A DNA stretch of 64,000 nt. It comes from Mortierella sp. BCC40632. Lineage: Eukaryota; Mortierellomycota; Mortierellomycetes; Mortierellales; Mortierellaceae. The stretch's first letter is position 1; each line of letters begins with the position of its first letter. A model generated the notes under the pieces. It was not told the DNA's origin. It searched no databases and was given only the letters and a program-made list of their open reading frames with translations. Positions 12,551-23,699 of the stretch are shown piece after piece. The position numbers and the translations under genes are program-made. Where the stretch lies: contig WAEK01000013.1 of the NCBI GenBank assembly GCA_011634665.1, positions 294,501-358,500 on the forward strand. Direction: 5' to 3'.

Positions 12551-12590
<40 letters not shown>
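12551..12590. repeat. (CA)20 microsatellite
   Basis: Forty bases of perfect CA dinucleotide flanked by TCTCTT and GATTCTCT. Confidence 0.95.
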
Positions 12591-12592
<2 letters not shown>

Positions 12593-13071
12593 TTCTCTCT
12601 CCCTCAGTTCCCTTATCCAGGAGTTGGACAAGGCGATGACAAAGTCTGGTTCTTAGCTTTGCATTGTGCTTTTTTTTCTTTTTTTTTTCTCCAACGCTTT
12701 TTGCCTTTTCTTTTTTCTTTTCTTTTTTTTTCTTCTTCTTTTTGTCAGGGAGAGGGGGGGGGGGAAGAGAAAAGAAGAGAAAAAGAAAAGAATAATGCAG
12801 ATGACAAGAAAAAGAAAGGTTCGCAGAAAGCTTTCTGGGAGGTTATTCGTTTCAAACAAGAGGGTTTCCTTTTCTGATTGATTAGGACGAGACCGTGCCG
12901 ATGGCTCCAAGGCAACAAGAGACCAAACAGCGCACGGGCAAATGGCCCGAGAAGTGGGACAAAGGCAATCATGCCTGAGAAAGGGTGTGCGTGCGTTGTG
13001 TAAGTGTGTGTGTGTCTAACAGAATGGGAAGAGAGGGAGTGAGATGGGGGAGGGGGGATGGATAGGGGTAG

Positions 13072-13072
<1 letters not shown>

Positions 13073-13107
<35 letters not shown>
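13073..13107. repeat. (GA)n microsatellite
   Basis: About 17 GA units continuing into a GAGG-type tract. Confidence 0.9.
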
Positions 13108-13113
<6 letters not shown>

Positions 13114-13664
13114 AGGGAGAGTGCAAATACACTGTTCCCACCATCCCTCTATGAATCGATCGATGTATTTGGTATTGGAGTAGCATATCTAGTATCCCTG
13201 GCAAATGTCAACAACAACCTCGAGATCCAGACTCGGGCCGATCATGCTATTTTTTTCTTTGTCTTTGTTGTCTTTCCGCGACTTGAGTGGATAATTAGCC
13301 TTCCTCCTCCTCTCCCCCCTCTTCTCCTTCTAAATATTGTTTGGCAGTAGAGTAGGGATGTTGAAGGCCCCATGAACGGGCCTCAAGGATGGTGCCTGAG
13401 TAGGAGTCTAACATTGTGAGCACCAGTCTTTTTGTTTTCTTTCTTTGTTCCTGAAATAGGCGTCTTAGAGCAGTTTTCGAACAGTGAGAGTGACACGCGC
13501 CTCCAGATTCAGGCATCAGGGATCCTTTTACAGCTCATCCCTGCAACTGTGCCTGTGCTTGATCCTTGTTCTTTTTGTGCCCTGTGCCTTGTGCCTGTGC
13601 CTACTCCCTGCCTGTTCCTGCACATATTTAGTCCGCGTTAGACGGTGTTAGAACAGCCTGACTA

Positions 13665-13667
<3 letters not shown>

Positions 13668-13702
<35 letters not shown>
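13668..13702. repeat. (GA)n microsatellite
   Basis: About 17 AG units followed by an interrupted extension to about 13715. Confidence 0.9.
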
Positions 13703-13714
<12 letters not shown>

Positions 13715-14429
13715 AGGGGTCGGGAGCAGGAACTCGAATATGAACGTGGCGCCCGGACCACACAGTGGCAGCCAGAATTAGCTCGCTAAACAAATATAAT
13801 CCTAAACGGGGGGTTAGTTGTTGGCCATGCAAGGCCGAGGGATGGGTGGGGTGGGGGAGAGAGAAAGGCGGGGGTAGAAGAGCAGCGGTGTAGAAAATAA
13901 ACTGGACTGATCCTTTGGCTCCATTGCTACTTGCTACCTATCATACAGACCAGGTAGGCTGTTTTGAGAGCTTAATAGACGTGCGCAGAGTTCCTTTACC
14001 TCCACCACCCACCATGTAAAGCATACATTGGTGAAAACACCGCGCCCTAGGGAAAAAAAAATCGAGTCAGTTGTCGCCTGCGGCAGTGTTCATCCTTACT
14101 GTCCCTTGCGCCAATCTTTTATGACCCTGGCTCTTTGCCTTTGTCTTTCTCTCACGTATCATGCGTCATGAAAAGAAAAAAAAAACGTGCGGATGCACCC
14201 TATTTGCTTTAGTCCTTTTTTTTTTTTTTTTTTTTTCCTTTGCCCCATTGTCGTGCTTTGTCCACATCCTCTGGATGGCTGTTGCTCATCTGCAGTGGTG
14301 TGCATGGCTCAGTGCATTGAAGGGGCGTTGGCTACCCTTTTTTGTCGAGCCTTGCATGGACTAGTCAAGTAGGAGAGGAAATCAAGGAGCCAGAGAGCAT
14401 GGACAGAGGATCGCCTTGTCTTTCTCTTT

Positions 14430-14486
14430 TCTGTCCGTCTGTCCGTTTGTCTGTCTGTCCTTCTGTCTGTCTTCCTGTCTGTTTGC
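14430..14486. repeat. CTGT/CCGT tetranucleotide repeat
   Basis: Degenerate tandem CTGT, CCGT, TTGT and TCTGT units over about 57 bases. Confidence 0.85.
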
Positions 14487-15731
14487 CACTCCCTTGCTGC
14501 ATCCATCTCTCTATCCACTCACATAATATAGTTCAGCAAGACGCGACCGTTTCTTTTGGTTGGCTGTTTGTTGGGCTGGCTGCTCAAATAGTTCACAGCT
14601 GAACACTCTGTCTCCTTTTTGGTTGCTTCAGCTCATCTTTGACCATTGCTCACAAAAATGCGATGCATCGTCCTGATGGTCGAAGAGTCCAGGCATTTTG
14701 ATTATTGAGGGTGCCTCCTTTCGGCCACCAGGCCGGACTAAGTGGGCCTCATCTATGACGGCAACATTTTCGGCTACTTGGAGCGCCCATGCATACAGCC
14801 GATTGAGGGAGAGAGGAAGGGGTAGGATCCACCTCGACACCAAACAGAAAGAGAGAGATGTGAGGAGGAAGAGAGATTGAAAAGATTACGAGCCTTTTTC
14901 GGAGCAACGGCGTCGTGCGACACTAGCGTCGTGCAAGGGTCGTTTGAGGCGGAGATCCATCTCTGGATTAGGCAAAATAGGCATCTATTTGCTCCAAACA
15001 CAGGCTGGCTGCCATGGCACAAAGCCAGGTTAGACCTTTATTAGATAGATATTGGACCTCATCTCCCATATCAGATCCTTTTTTTTTTTTTTTTTTTTTT
15101 AAATAACGCGAGGCTGTTGAGCGTCCTGCCGAGACCGTTGCCGAACAAGCAAGAGACAGTAAAGTAAGAGAGAACACCTGTATGTGTTTGGATATGTGCG
15201 AAAAGAGAGCGTAGAAGAGAATGAGATAGCGGCTCCCCTGCTACACCTTCCATCGCTTACAAGACTTCCTTCTCCCCCCACTTTCCCCTTCTTCTTGGCC
15301 GAGCCCTCCTTGCTCAACTCTCGAGTGTGCCAAAGTAGATTAGGACTCCTGCAACCACAACCACATACAAACTGCATCTCTGTCTATTGACAGCAGCACC
15401 ACTGACCACCCCAGTAACGCTCGCCATTTAAATACCCCACCATGCTTGCTCTCCCGACCAAGCGTTAGCTGACCTTCCCCGTGCACCCCCAGTCTATCTC
15501 CTTCCCTCCCTCCCCCCCACCTCCCTCCTAACTCAAGCTTGCATCGACGGTTCATTCGTCTCCTCTGCTTTTTCTCCTTTAAATACTCCCCTTCCCCCCA
15601 TCCTTTCTTCCTTCTTGCACCTCAAATCGAGCTACAACCACCACCACCATCACCACCACTCTCTTCTGTTCCCCTTCCTTCACCACCTGTCAGCAGACAT
15701 TTCATCTCTGCAGGTATATACTTCACTCACC

Positions 15732-17633
15732 ATGAGCGCCTACGTAGTCCAAACTGGTCTCCAGAATGACCAACTCTTCGGAACAGTACTTGTCGGCGCC
15801 TCCGTCACTCTCTGCATCCACACCCTAATGCGCATGGCCTTCTTCCGGCGCTCTGGGTCCAAATACTACCTCTTCCCGATCATCAATGTTTTCCAGTTCA
15901 TGAACGCCATCTGTGTTTTCTTCCTCATCTCATACTCGATCGGCATGGTACCTTACCAAGCGGCAATATGGTTCAACACCCTCACACATCTTTGCTTCCT
16001 CATCACTAAGCCCACCATCCTTTATCTGGCCTACCTCCGATGCTCAACTGTCTTTCCCGCCATTGAAAAGATCCGACTGTTTCATATCTTTTTACTCTAC
16101 GCTCGAGTTATTGAACTCGCCAGCATCTTTTCCGTCAGTGTCGCCGGAAATATCCTCTGCGATGGAGTCTTTAGCGCTGATTCAAAGTGCCAGAACTTGA
16201 TCGTTGTTTGGACGATTCGCGATTTCTGTGCTCCTATCTTCCGGCTCTACTACATTGCCTGTGAAGCCATCTTTTACTACAAACTGTTCAGGACGCTCCA
16301 GGGCATGTGTCCGACCAAGAATATATCTTTGGTCCGATACAGACGGCTTCAAACGACCATGTTCACGATCGACTTGATCTTGTTGATGGCCGTGGCCATT
16401 TACCGAGTGATCGGAGCCATCAACAAGACTCTTCCTACACATGTCTACTATGAACTCTTTTCATCGACCTTTACCATCTTTAATCTGTCCGAGTTTGGTC
16501 TCAGTATCCGGACTCTGTTCGGACTGGTTCAAGATGCTAAGGAGACCAGCAATGGGAACAATGACACTTCGCCGGGTAGGCACGAGATGAGCATCATCAA
16601 GTCGGGCCAAGGGTCCCCTAACAATGGGAATACTCGTTCTACACGCCAAAGTGACCTTGGAATCAGTTTCCATAGCAACAGTAGCATTACCAAGAATGGG
16701 GATGCAGATGGTCTTGACGACGACAAGTACATCAGCTATGTCAATCCCGATACTGCTGCTGCTGCTGCCACCCTTACATCTCCTAGCAAGAACGGGGGCC
16801 CTGCTGAGACCTGCTCTGCTACGTCTGCCACCATGGCCTACAACAACAATAACAACCACTCGAGCAGTAGCAAAGCCAGACCTGTCGGTGGTTACATTGG
16901 CCAAGATCGAGCCCAGCCCCTGAGCCACTACCCTGAGCAACCCAGTCCTCAAGTCAGTTCGGTCTCGACCACGGCAGCCTTGCCTCTGACCTCGGCAGCA
17001 CAAGGAACTGGCTATGACAGTGAGATTGATCTCTCTTCGACCTTGGTCTCGTCCGTGATCAACCATTACTACTCTCCATCCCCGTACCTGGAGTCTCAGG
17101 AGTTTGGACCTGCCAGTCGGAAGCCTGCTCCAGCCTATACCCCTGTGGGGGCTCATCCAATGAATGGACAAGCCATTGCTACTGCTCCACCGGCCAATGC
17201 CCCTGGGATGGTCAAGTCACCCGCGCAGGCCCAAGAATTTGAGCCATGCAAGACCCCCGAATCATTCTACGATTTCCCAGATGAGGCCTATTACTATGAT
17301 GATAGTGCTGACTTTGGGGGTGATAACCATCCCGGTTTCCCGCATGCTGATAACGACAGTATCATCATTCGTTCCGATTCCAGTCGTGGTAACCGTGCCT
17401 ATCCTTACAGTCAACATATGGACCATAGTACGAATGGCGGACCCAACCGCAGTATCGAAGCCTTTCACCAGAGTAATCCTCCAACACCGACCAGTTTTGG
17501 TGGAGGGGTGTATAGCAACAGCATCAGCAACAACAACACCAACAATGTGAGGTACAGTCAAGTGTCCAATGTCTCACGCCCTGCTCGTGCCTTTGCACCA
17601 GAGCGGTCATCCGCACGACGTCGACAAGACTAG
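15732..17633 (+). CDS. Seven-helix membrane protein with long Ser/Asn-rich tail, receptor-like
   Basis: A single open frame of 633 residues. The first 265 residues contain seven hydrophobic segments at roughly 16-36, 47-69, 82-104, 118-138, 158-180, 212-232 and 243-265, with short loops and a short polar N-terminus. The remaining 365 residues are hydrophilic and rich in Ser, Asn, Gly, Ala and Pro, with a Tyr/Asp-rich patch near 530. Seven helices followed by a long phosphorylatable tail is the layout of G-protein-coupled receptors, but I recognise no specific fungal receptor class, so the function is open. The ATG at 15732 is preferred because the in-frame upstream extension to 15615 encodes a His run from CCACCA repeats in what looks like leader. 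A CT-rich leader precedes the start. Confidence 0.85.
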   Translation: MSAYVVQTGLQNDQLFGTVLVGASVTLCIHTLMRMAFFRRSGSKYYLFPIINVFQFMNAICVFFLISYSIGMVPYQAAIWFNTLTHLCFLITKPTILYLAYLRCSTVFPAIEKIRLFHIFLLYARVIELASIFSVSVAGNILCDGVFSADSKCQNLIVVWTIRDFCAPIFRLYYIACEAIFYYKLFRTLQGMCPTKNISLVRYRRLQTTMFTIDLILLMAVAIYRVIGAINKTLPTHVYYELFSSTFTIFNLSEFGLSIRTLFGLVQDAKETSNGNNDTSPGRHEMSIIKSGQGSPNNGNTRSTRQSDLGISFHSNSSITKNGDADGLDDDKYISYVNPDTAAAAATLTSPSKNGGPAETCSATSATMAYNNNNNHSSSSKARPVGGYIGQDRAQPLSHYPEQPSPQVSSVSTTAALPLTSAAQGTGYDSEIDLSSTLVSSVINHYYSPSPYLESQEFGPASRKPAPAYTPVGAHPMNGQAIATAPPANAPGMVKSPAQAQEFEPCKTPESFYDFPDEAYYYDDSADFGGDNHPGFPHADNDSIIIRSDSSRGNRAYPYSQHMDHSTNGGPNRSIEAFHQSNPPTPTSFGGGVYSNSISNNNTNNVRYSQVSNVSRPARAFAPERSSARRRQD

Positions 17634-18709
17634 TTATAGACCTATTATTCGTCATCTCTTTTTTTTCTTCTTCTTCTTCTTCTTCCTTTACCGTTTTTAT
17701 TGGATCTCCTTTCTTTTTCTTTTTGTTTTTTTTTCCCACCCATCCTAAACTTTTTTTTTATGTTCTATTTTCTTTTATCAAAGTTGTGTATGTCCCCTCA
17801 TTGTAAATAATTATCAAACAGTATTTTTTTTTTTTTTTTTTCCATAAAAAACCCGCCTTCCAGATCAATCACGTATTCCCACTATGCATTCTGTCATCTT
17901 CTCCTTCTTTTCTCCTCCTTTTTTTTTTTTCTCCTATCTTTTTTGAACCAAAAAGAAAAAAAAAGAACTTTTTATAATATAATATACATAAAAATATATA
18001 ACATGCGACGCGAACTCTTTTATCCAGTTCTGGTCTATCTTTTTCTTGATGCCATTTTAATGGAAAAACAATTAGCCTCCCTGTCCCCCCGCTTCCCCCT
18101 CACCAAAAAGCATCGCACGCACATAACGCATGAGAACGAACGAACGCATCGCTCAGATGCATGCATGCATCGCGTGCACAGTTGAGGCGCAGAAGAGAGA
18201 TGTCCTTTCTTTTTTTTTCTTCTTCTTAATCTAATCGAGAAAAAAAAGAGAGAGAGAGAAGAGAGAGACAAAAGAGAGAAAAGGGGCTGGGAAAAGAGCA
18301 GCAAGAGCAAAAAAAAAAGACTAAGAACGTCCTCTCTCTCTTTCTCTTTCTTTCCCTCCGACGTTCACACAGTCGAGTGAGGTGCTTGGTTGTCCACATG
18401 GCATACTTCTAGACCCTTTCGAAATTCACCTCGGTGTACCCTGAGCGGACCCTTGAGTAAGGGTCCAGAAAAAAAAAATACTCCCTTGCAAGGATACCTA
18501 TAGATAGGGTCAGTGAACGGTATGTATCGAATTCCATACAAGGTATACCACCTATTCCCAGGGATGTTTCTCTCTCTCTCTCTCTCTCTTTTTTTTTTTT
18601 TTTACTACTGTCTTCTAGGAGGGAAAGAGGGGGTATTGAATTAGCTCACTAGATGAATGTAAAAAGGAGGGGGGGAGGAAAGCGATGGGAGATGCGTTTT
18701 TTTTTTTTT
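17634..18709. other. Convergent intergenic region
   Basis: It lies between the 3' ends of the seven-helix gene and the CENP-Q gene. It is T-rich with several poly(T) tracts on the plus strand, an AT-rich stretch near 17975-18000 and an ATGC repeat near 18158-18170. No gene is visible; both 3' untranslated regions are expected here. Confidence 0.6.
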
Positions 18710-20694
18710 TTATTCGGATGCAAGGAGCTGGTTTTGTGTTTTGAGTCGATCCTGAGCAACAGAGACGAGCTGTAAAAGTGGATCCAAGACTGCACCGTTT
18801 TGTTCAATATTGGCAAGTTGATGTCCAAGTCGCTTGGATGTTTTGTTGATTCGGAGATCTTGGTTAGGCTAAAAAAAAAGGGTTTATTTATTGAATAGCC
18901 ATTCGTATAGAAAGACTCTCATTTGATAAGACATGCACTCACAAAAGAGAGAGGGGGAGAGATAAAGAAGGGGCGGGCATCACAAACACTTTGCAGACAA
19001 CTTACGTTGTACGTCGATTCTCGGGCATCGACTCCAGTCATGGTTTCTTCCCTTGATATAGGCATCATTGACAAAAGTCGTTGATCTGCAACAGACAAGT
19101 GACCAAAGTCATTGTCTTTCCGGCAGAGTGAGTCCATGGTTGACGACAATGAGGTACTCCGCAAAAGTGGGTGGAGTTTTTTCCGTTGAAGAGACTGTGT
19201 ATGTGTATCAAGGGCTCGCTTCTTTTCTTTAAACGTCTCGAGCTGCTTTTCTTCTTGTTCGACCAGTCTATTTGGAGGCACGCAAGAGGTTGAATAAGAA
19301 GGGGCGTCTCGAGTTAGTGTAAACAAAAGACCACTCCTAGATCGCTGCGCTCGCTCTTTTCCATAAATACTAGAGGGTTTATACCTTTGTTCTTGCTCCA
19401 GTCTCAGTTCGAGTTCTCGAATGCGTTCAAGTTCAGGTACTAACATTGCCTCGAGCTCTTTCTATGATTCATGAAGATGACCATTCGACAGAGAGTGTTA
19501 AAATGTCTCTTGGGCGTATTATGATTGGAAAACAGAATACTAGGACGAGAAGAAATTGGCCTACGTTGCGAGTGGTGAGATTCTCATGGTGCAGTCCTCG
19601 GTCTATTTTCTGAGGCGGTACTTTTAATTCGCCAAGCGTATCGTTGAGTCTGCAAAAACAAAAAGTAGGTAAGTTAATGTCCATGACTTGTCCACCTTCA
19701 ATGGTAAAACAAAAACCCTAGTCACAACCAAATGCACAAAGCAAAAAAAAAAAAAAGACATACTTTTGCATCAGCTTATTTAGCGTCGTTTGCACTGCGA
19801 TCTGTCTCTTCTCTCCTCGTGCTCTGGAAATGGTTGCTCTAAAGTAAAATGAATGAAAGTAAAATAATTTGATCCGCAGTGTCAATTGTAGTGCCAAGAC
19901 ATCATGAGATAGAAATGGGATAGATAGCAAATGCCCCTGAACCTACGGAAACAGGCTTGTAACGAGCTTTTGGATTCGTGTTCGGGTCTTGACGTTGACA
20001 GGTACCCAGCTCTTTCGTACCGTCGCCTTTGAGACAACACGAAGCATTGGCTTCAGTCCAAGCGTATGATCTGGGTCTTCATCATCACCGTCGTCATTAT
20101 CTCTTTCGTCTTGATTTTCCTCTTCCTCGTCATTGTCTTTGTCCACTTCTTCAGCTGGTTTAGTTTCTTTTTGCCGCCGTCGACTTCTTACAGCTGATGC
20201 CGGTCCTTCCTCAAAATGATCGTCGTCGCTGTCAACATCTGAATGTTGAAGTTGTTGCTGGTCTTGCCCCTTGGCTTGTCGTTGTGTTGTAGACGAGGAA
20301 GGTGTAGAAGAGGCTATTGACTCTGGTTTTGATGATCTTGTGCCCTTGTCTCCATCCTGCCTGTGCTTTTGTTTGTCATGTTTCTTGTTCTTGGTGCTTG
20401 AAGAAGATGACGCTTTATGAGCCCTTCGAGAGGAAGAGCTGGAAGCTCGTTTGCTGATTCGGTCTCGGTCATTGTCCTTACTTTTGTCCCTGCCCTTGCT
20501 CTTATCCTTGCCCCTGTCTTTATCCTTGCCCCTGTCTCTCAAGTCTTTCTTCAACTTTGCCTATCAGAGTTTGGTGGCACATCGAGCACAAGCAGTCCAG
20601 GTTACTACACAAAACCACACACTTTCTCTCCAAGGCCACGGGGTGTGCGGTGACTCGTTGCATGGAATTGCGATTTGGATAGTTCAGAGTCCAT
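18710..20694 (-). CDS. CENPQ: Inner kinetochore protein CENP-Q (yeast Okp1 counterpart)
   Basis: Seven minus-strand exons (20694-20623, 20560-19947, 19838-19764, 19649-19565, 19461-19385, 19267-19006, 18868-18710) join in consistent phase to 447 residues. Residues 1 to about 205 are disordered, with a Lys/Asp/Arg-rich repeat, Ser runs and an acidic block. From residue 206 the CENP-Q core is recognisable: KSWVPVNVKTRTRIQKL matches the animal motif around KTWQPL, and ETLKVPP-like LGELKVPPQKI is almost identical to the animal sequence. A long coiled coil and a C-terminal HLSVADQRLLSMMP segment follow. CENP-Q pairs with CENP-U in the constitutive centromere network. The first exon rests on a weak GTGTGT donor and is the least certain part. 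The gene is divergent from the RhoGAP gene. Confidence 0.82.
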
Positions 20695-21213
20695 GTCACT
20701 GGAAGACTGTTACCATAATGTCGAGATTTCCCAATGTAGAAATGGGGACGCCTGGTTTTGGCTCAGCGATTTGCTAATGCAGCCTGAGCACCGTACTCTA
20801 ATCCTGTGAGGATGAATGCAAAGAAAGTCCCTGCCAGACCGTGTGCTGAATTCCTCTGTGCTCCGCGGTGTGGTCCAGTGTCCGCCTGAATAGGGCTGAG
20901 AGCAGCTAATAAAATATAATAGAAAAATGACAAGTGGGCAAGTGGTCTCCAAGCAAGAGACTGACAGGAAAGAGAGTCGGCGCCCTGCCCACCCAGTTTC
21001 ACTGACCAACACCGAAAAAGGCGGCGGCGTTGCTCGCTGCCAAAGCCACTCTCTCTCTCTCTCTCTCACTGGACTGAGCGCTCAATGCATTTCTACTTGG
21101 CATGGGCCTCTGCAGCCGGTGTTCTCTTTTCATCATTCCATCTCTCACGCACACACACACTTTCTATCTCTCTTTCTCTCTTCTCTCTCCCTTCCCTTCC
21201 TTATCATTCGCCA
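20695..21213. promoter_or_regulatory. Shared divergent promoter, CENP-Q / RhoGAP gene
   Basis: 519 bases separate the two start codons. The plus-strand side ends in a CT-rich leader with a short (CT)n at about 21049-21066 and a CA repeat near 21150. No TATA box was seen. Confidence 0.55.
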
Positions 21214-23002
21214 ATGACCTCGAGCGACAACATCATTTACCGAGCAGGCAAGCGCTCTTATCTTTTTCCCGCCCATTCACCCTTTTCATCGTACTCTTTG
21301 TTCTCACGTGTCCACGACCCTTGGCCTCTTCCCTCCAGGCAGTGGACAGGTGCGTCTCCGACGCAAAGCACATGAGCCATAACTAACCAGGCTACCATCA
21401 CCATCATCCCATTCGTACACACAGGTGTTGATTACGAGAGCCGGCCTATAGTCGTACTCTGTGCATGCAACCTGCCCAACCCAGATGTAGTCGATTACGA
21501 TACTATCCTCAGGTACGGAGAAAGGGAGGTCGCTCCTAGATAGAGACAAACTCTAACACAGATTCCAACGACTCTCACTCACCTTTGCTCTTTACTTTGC
21601 ATCTTTTGCTCTTCTTCAGGGTTGTCCTTGGCCAGCTGGAGCAGTTTGTCGAAAATGATTACACTGTGGTTATGTTCTCAGGAGGAGCACTGTACCGTCC
21701 TGGATGGCGGTGGCTCTTCAGGGCCTATACGAGCCTGAGCAGAAAGTAAGCAACCCTCCATTGACATTGAGGGACTCGCTTCCCCTTGTTTGCACCTGGC
21801 CATGCGTGATATTGACCCGTTGCATGCACCTCTTCCCAACAACGTGCTCATGCGGGCATTTCTTAGATACAAGAAAAACCTGAAGGCCTTGTATATCGTC
21901 CACCCCTCGACCTGGCCTAGACTTATCCTCGGCACAATGAATGCGGTTATCAGGCATGACTGTTTCTCCCTTATTATACCTCTCTGGATTCACATGCGAA
22001 GCGTGTCGCTTCTGTCTTTGGTGGTTGGGGGCTAACCGACAGAGTAATGTATCTCCTTTCTTTCTTTGTTTCTTTCTTTCTCTCATTGTACAGCCCAAAG
22101 TTCAGCGCCAAGGTTCACTATATCGACAATCTCTCGCAACTGGCAAGGGTGGTACCCTTGAACCAGATCTTTATCCCTGCAGCCGTATACCAGTAAGTTC
22201 CTAGGACGTGCTACGACTTTTTTTTCATGGCGGTCATTGTAGCACAAGAAATAAATGCTAACTCAACTCTCTGATCTTGCTCCCCCTCTGACCTAGACAT
22301 AACCTAAAGTTTGAGGCATCAATTACATTACCAGAAGGTCAACAGGACAGCGAGAAAAGAGTTTTTGATGTACCATTGGACCGACTTATGGGCCTTAACG
22401 GGGAGCTAGGGCTACCCAAAGTTTCACAGGACTGTATCGCCAATCTTATCCGGAATGGTCTCTATGTTGAGGGTCTCTTCCGTCGCAGCCCCAGCTCTTT
22501 GATGTTGAAGCAAGTCCGTGCAGCATACGAGCGAGGTAACCCGATCAATCTGTCCGAATATGACATCCACATCTCGGCAGTTTTGCTGAAAATGTTTTTG
22601 AGAGAGTTGCCAGAGCCCATCATCCCAGTCAGTTTTTATTCAAAGCTTCATCAACGCCAAGAAGGATTGAAGGAAGAAGGAGAGGATGAAGAGAAGAAGA
22701 CTGTATTACAGTTTATCAAATCGGATATCATTGCAGATTTGCCACATAACAACCTTGTGCTGGTCATGGAGGTATTTTCGCTGCTCAGGATGGTGGCTGA
22801 TCGACACGAGTCCAACAAGATGACGGCACATAACTTGGCGCTGATCATGACGCCTACTATGGTCCGACACGAGGATGTGATGCAGGAAATTGCACTCTCG
22901 GCCGTCGGCAATGTGGATCGGACGACGATCATGGATGGCAGAGGATTGACAATGGGAACCATCATCAAGGCCATGATTGAGTATTATGACGATGTCTTTT
23001 AG
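21214..23002 (+). CDS. Rho GTPase-activating protein with BCH/CRAL-TRIO domain, ARHGAP1-like
   Basis: Six exons (21214-21247, 21425-21512, 21620-21745, 21867-21953, 22094-22192, 22297-23002) give 379 residues. Residues 13 to about 145 match the lipid-binding BCH (Sec14-like) domain of ARHGAP1, including the ALYIVHPSTW segment. Residues from about 168 form a RhoGAP domain with EGLFRRS (arginine finger Arg207), LLKMFLRELPEP and the SNKMTAHNLALIMTP block. Such proteins speed GTP hydrolysis by Rho/Cdc42 and can bind GTPases or lipids through the BCH domain. Introns 1 and 4 appear to start with GC rather than GT (GCAAGC, GCATGA). They are needed for frame and for alignment to the family. The protein is shorter than human ARHGAP1 (439) because it lacks most of the N-terminal tail and the proline-rich linker. 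Confidence 0.9.
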
Positions 23003-23273
23003 AAAGGGCCCGATTGAAAAAATAAAGTAAAATAAAAAACAGGACTTTTGACAGAGGGGGGGTTATTTTTGACCGACCGACTGATTGACTGATTGACTGA
23101 TGGACGTTGGACTCTTTTTTAATGTTGAGACAATCTCAAGTCAATCCTTTGTTTTGATTGGCAACCGATCTAATACCCTACCAACAAACTTTTCGTTATT
23201 TGACATCATCACGGAGTTGTTGCGAGGCTTCCCCCGCTAGACCCCGCCAATGCTTCTTACATAGACGCCACAG

Positions 23274-23313
<40 letters not shown>

Positions 23314-23411
23314 TCGTGTTGTTACAAAATAGGTACACTTGGGTTATCTAAGAAACACTTTCTTCTTGGTTCTGGATCTTTTTGACTTTGGGTATAATTT
23401 GGGTCCCTCCT

Positions 23412-23457
<46 letters not shown>

Positions 23458-23699
23458 AGGATAAATAAATATATAAAATAATAATAAAAAAAAAAACCTA
23501 CTTCTTCCCACTGTTACAAAAAAAGACCAGAACTGCAGCACATATTTTTCACGGTTGATAATATATACGATGAGAAAGAGCGTTGTGTTTTGTGCGTTTC
23601 CCACTCTTCTCATTCACCAAATCCTCCATTTTTTTTTTTTTTTTTTTTTTTCCTCTTGCGGGGGTGACTGTTTGCTCCACGGATTCTATCCATCATTGC
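23003..23699. other. Convergent intergenic region with poly(T) tracts
   Basis: Contains an AATAAA just after the RhoGAP stop (about 23019), a degenerate GACT/GATT tetranucleotide repeat at about 23073-23102, and T runs at about 23278-23312, 23416-23456 and 23630-23651. No gene is visible. Confidence 0.6.

Larger units (their letters stand above)
11329..15731. other. Microsatellite-rich intergenic region
   Basis: More than 4 kb without a supportable gene. It carries (GT)n, (GA)n, (CA)n and CTGT-type repeats, listed separately, and several T or A runs. A minus-strand basic ORF at 11397-11624 was considered and not called. The last 300 bases before 15732 are C/T-rich and are probably the leader of the seven-helix gene. 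Confidence 0.6.

Noticed and set aside
15615..15731. Upstream in-frame extension of the seven-helix protein with a run of seven histidines
   Set aside because: The His run comes from CCACCA repeats in the CT/CA-rich leader. The ATG at 15732 gives the expected short polar N-terminus before helix 1.
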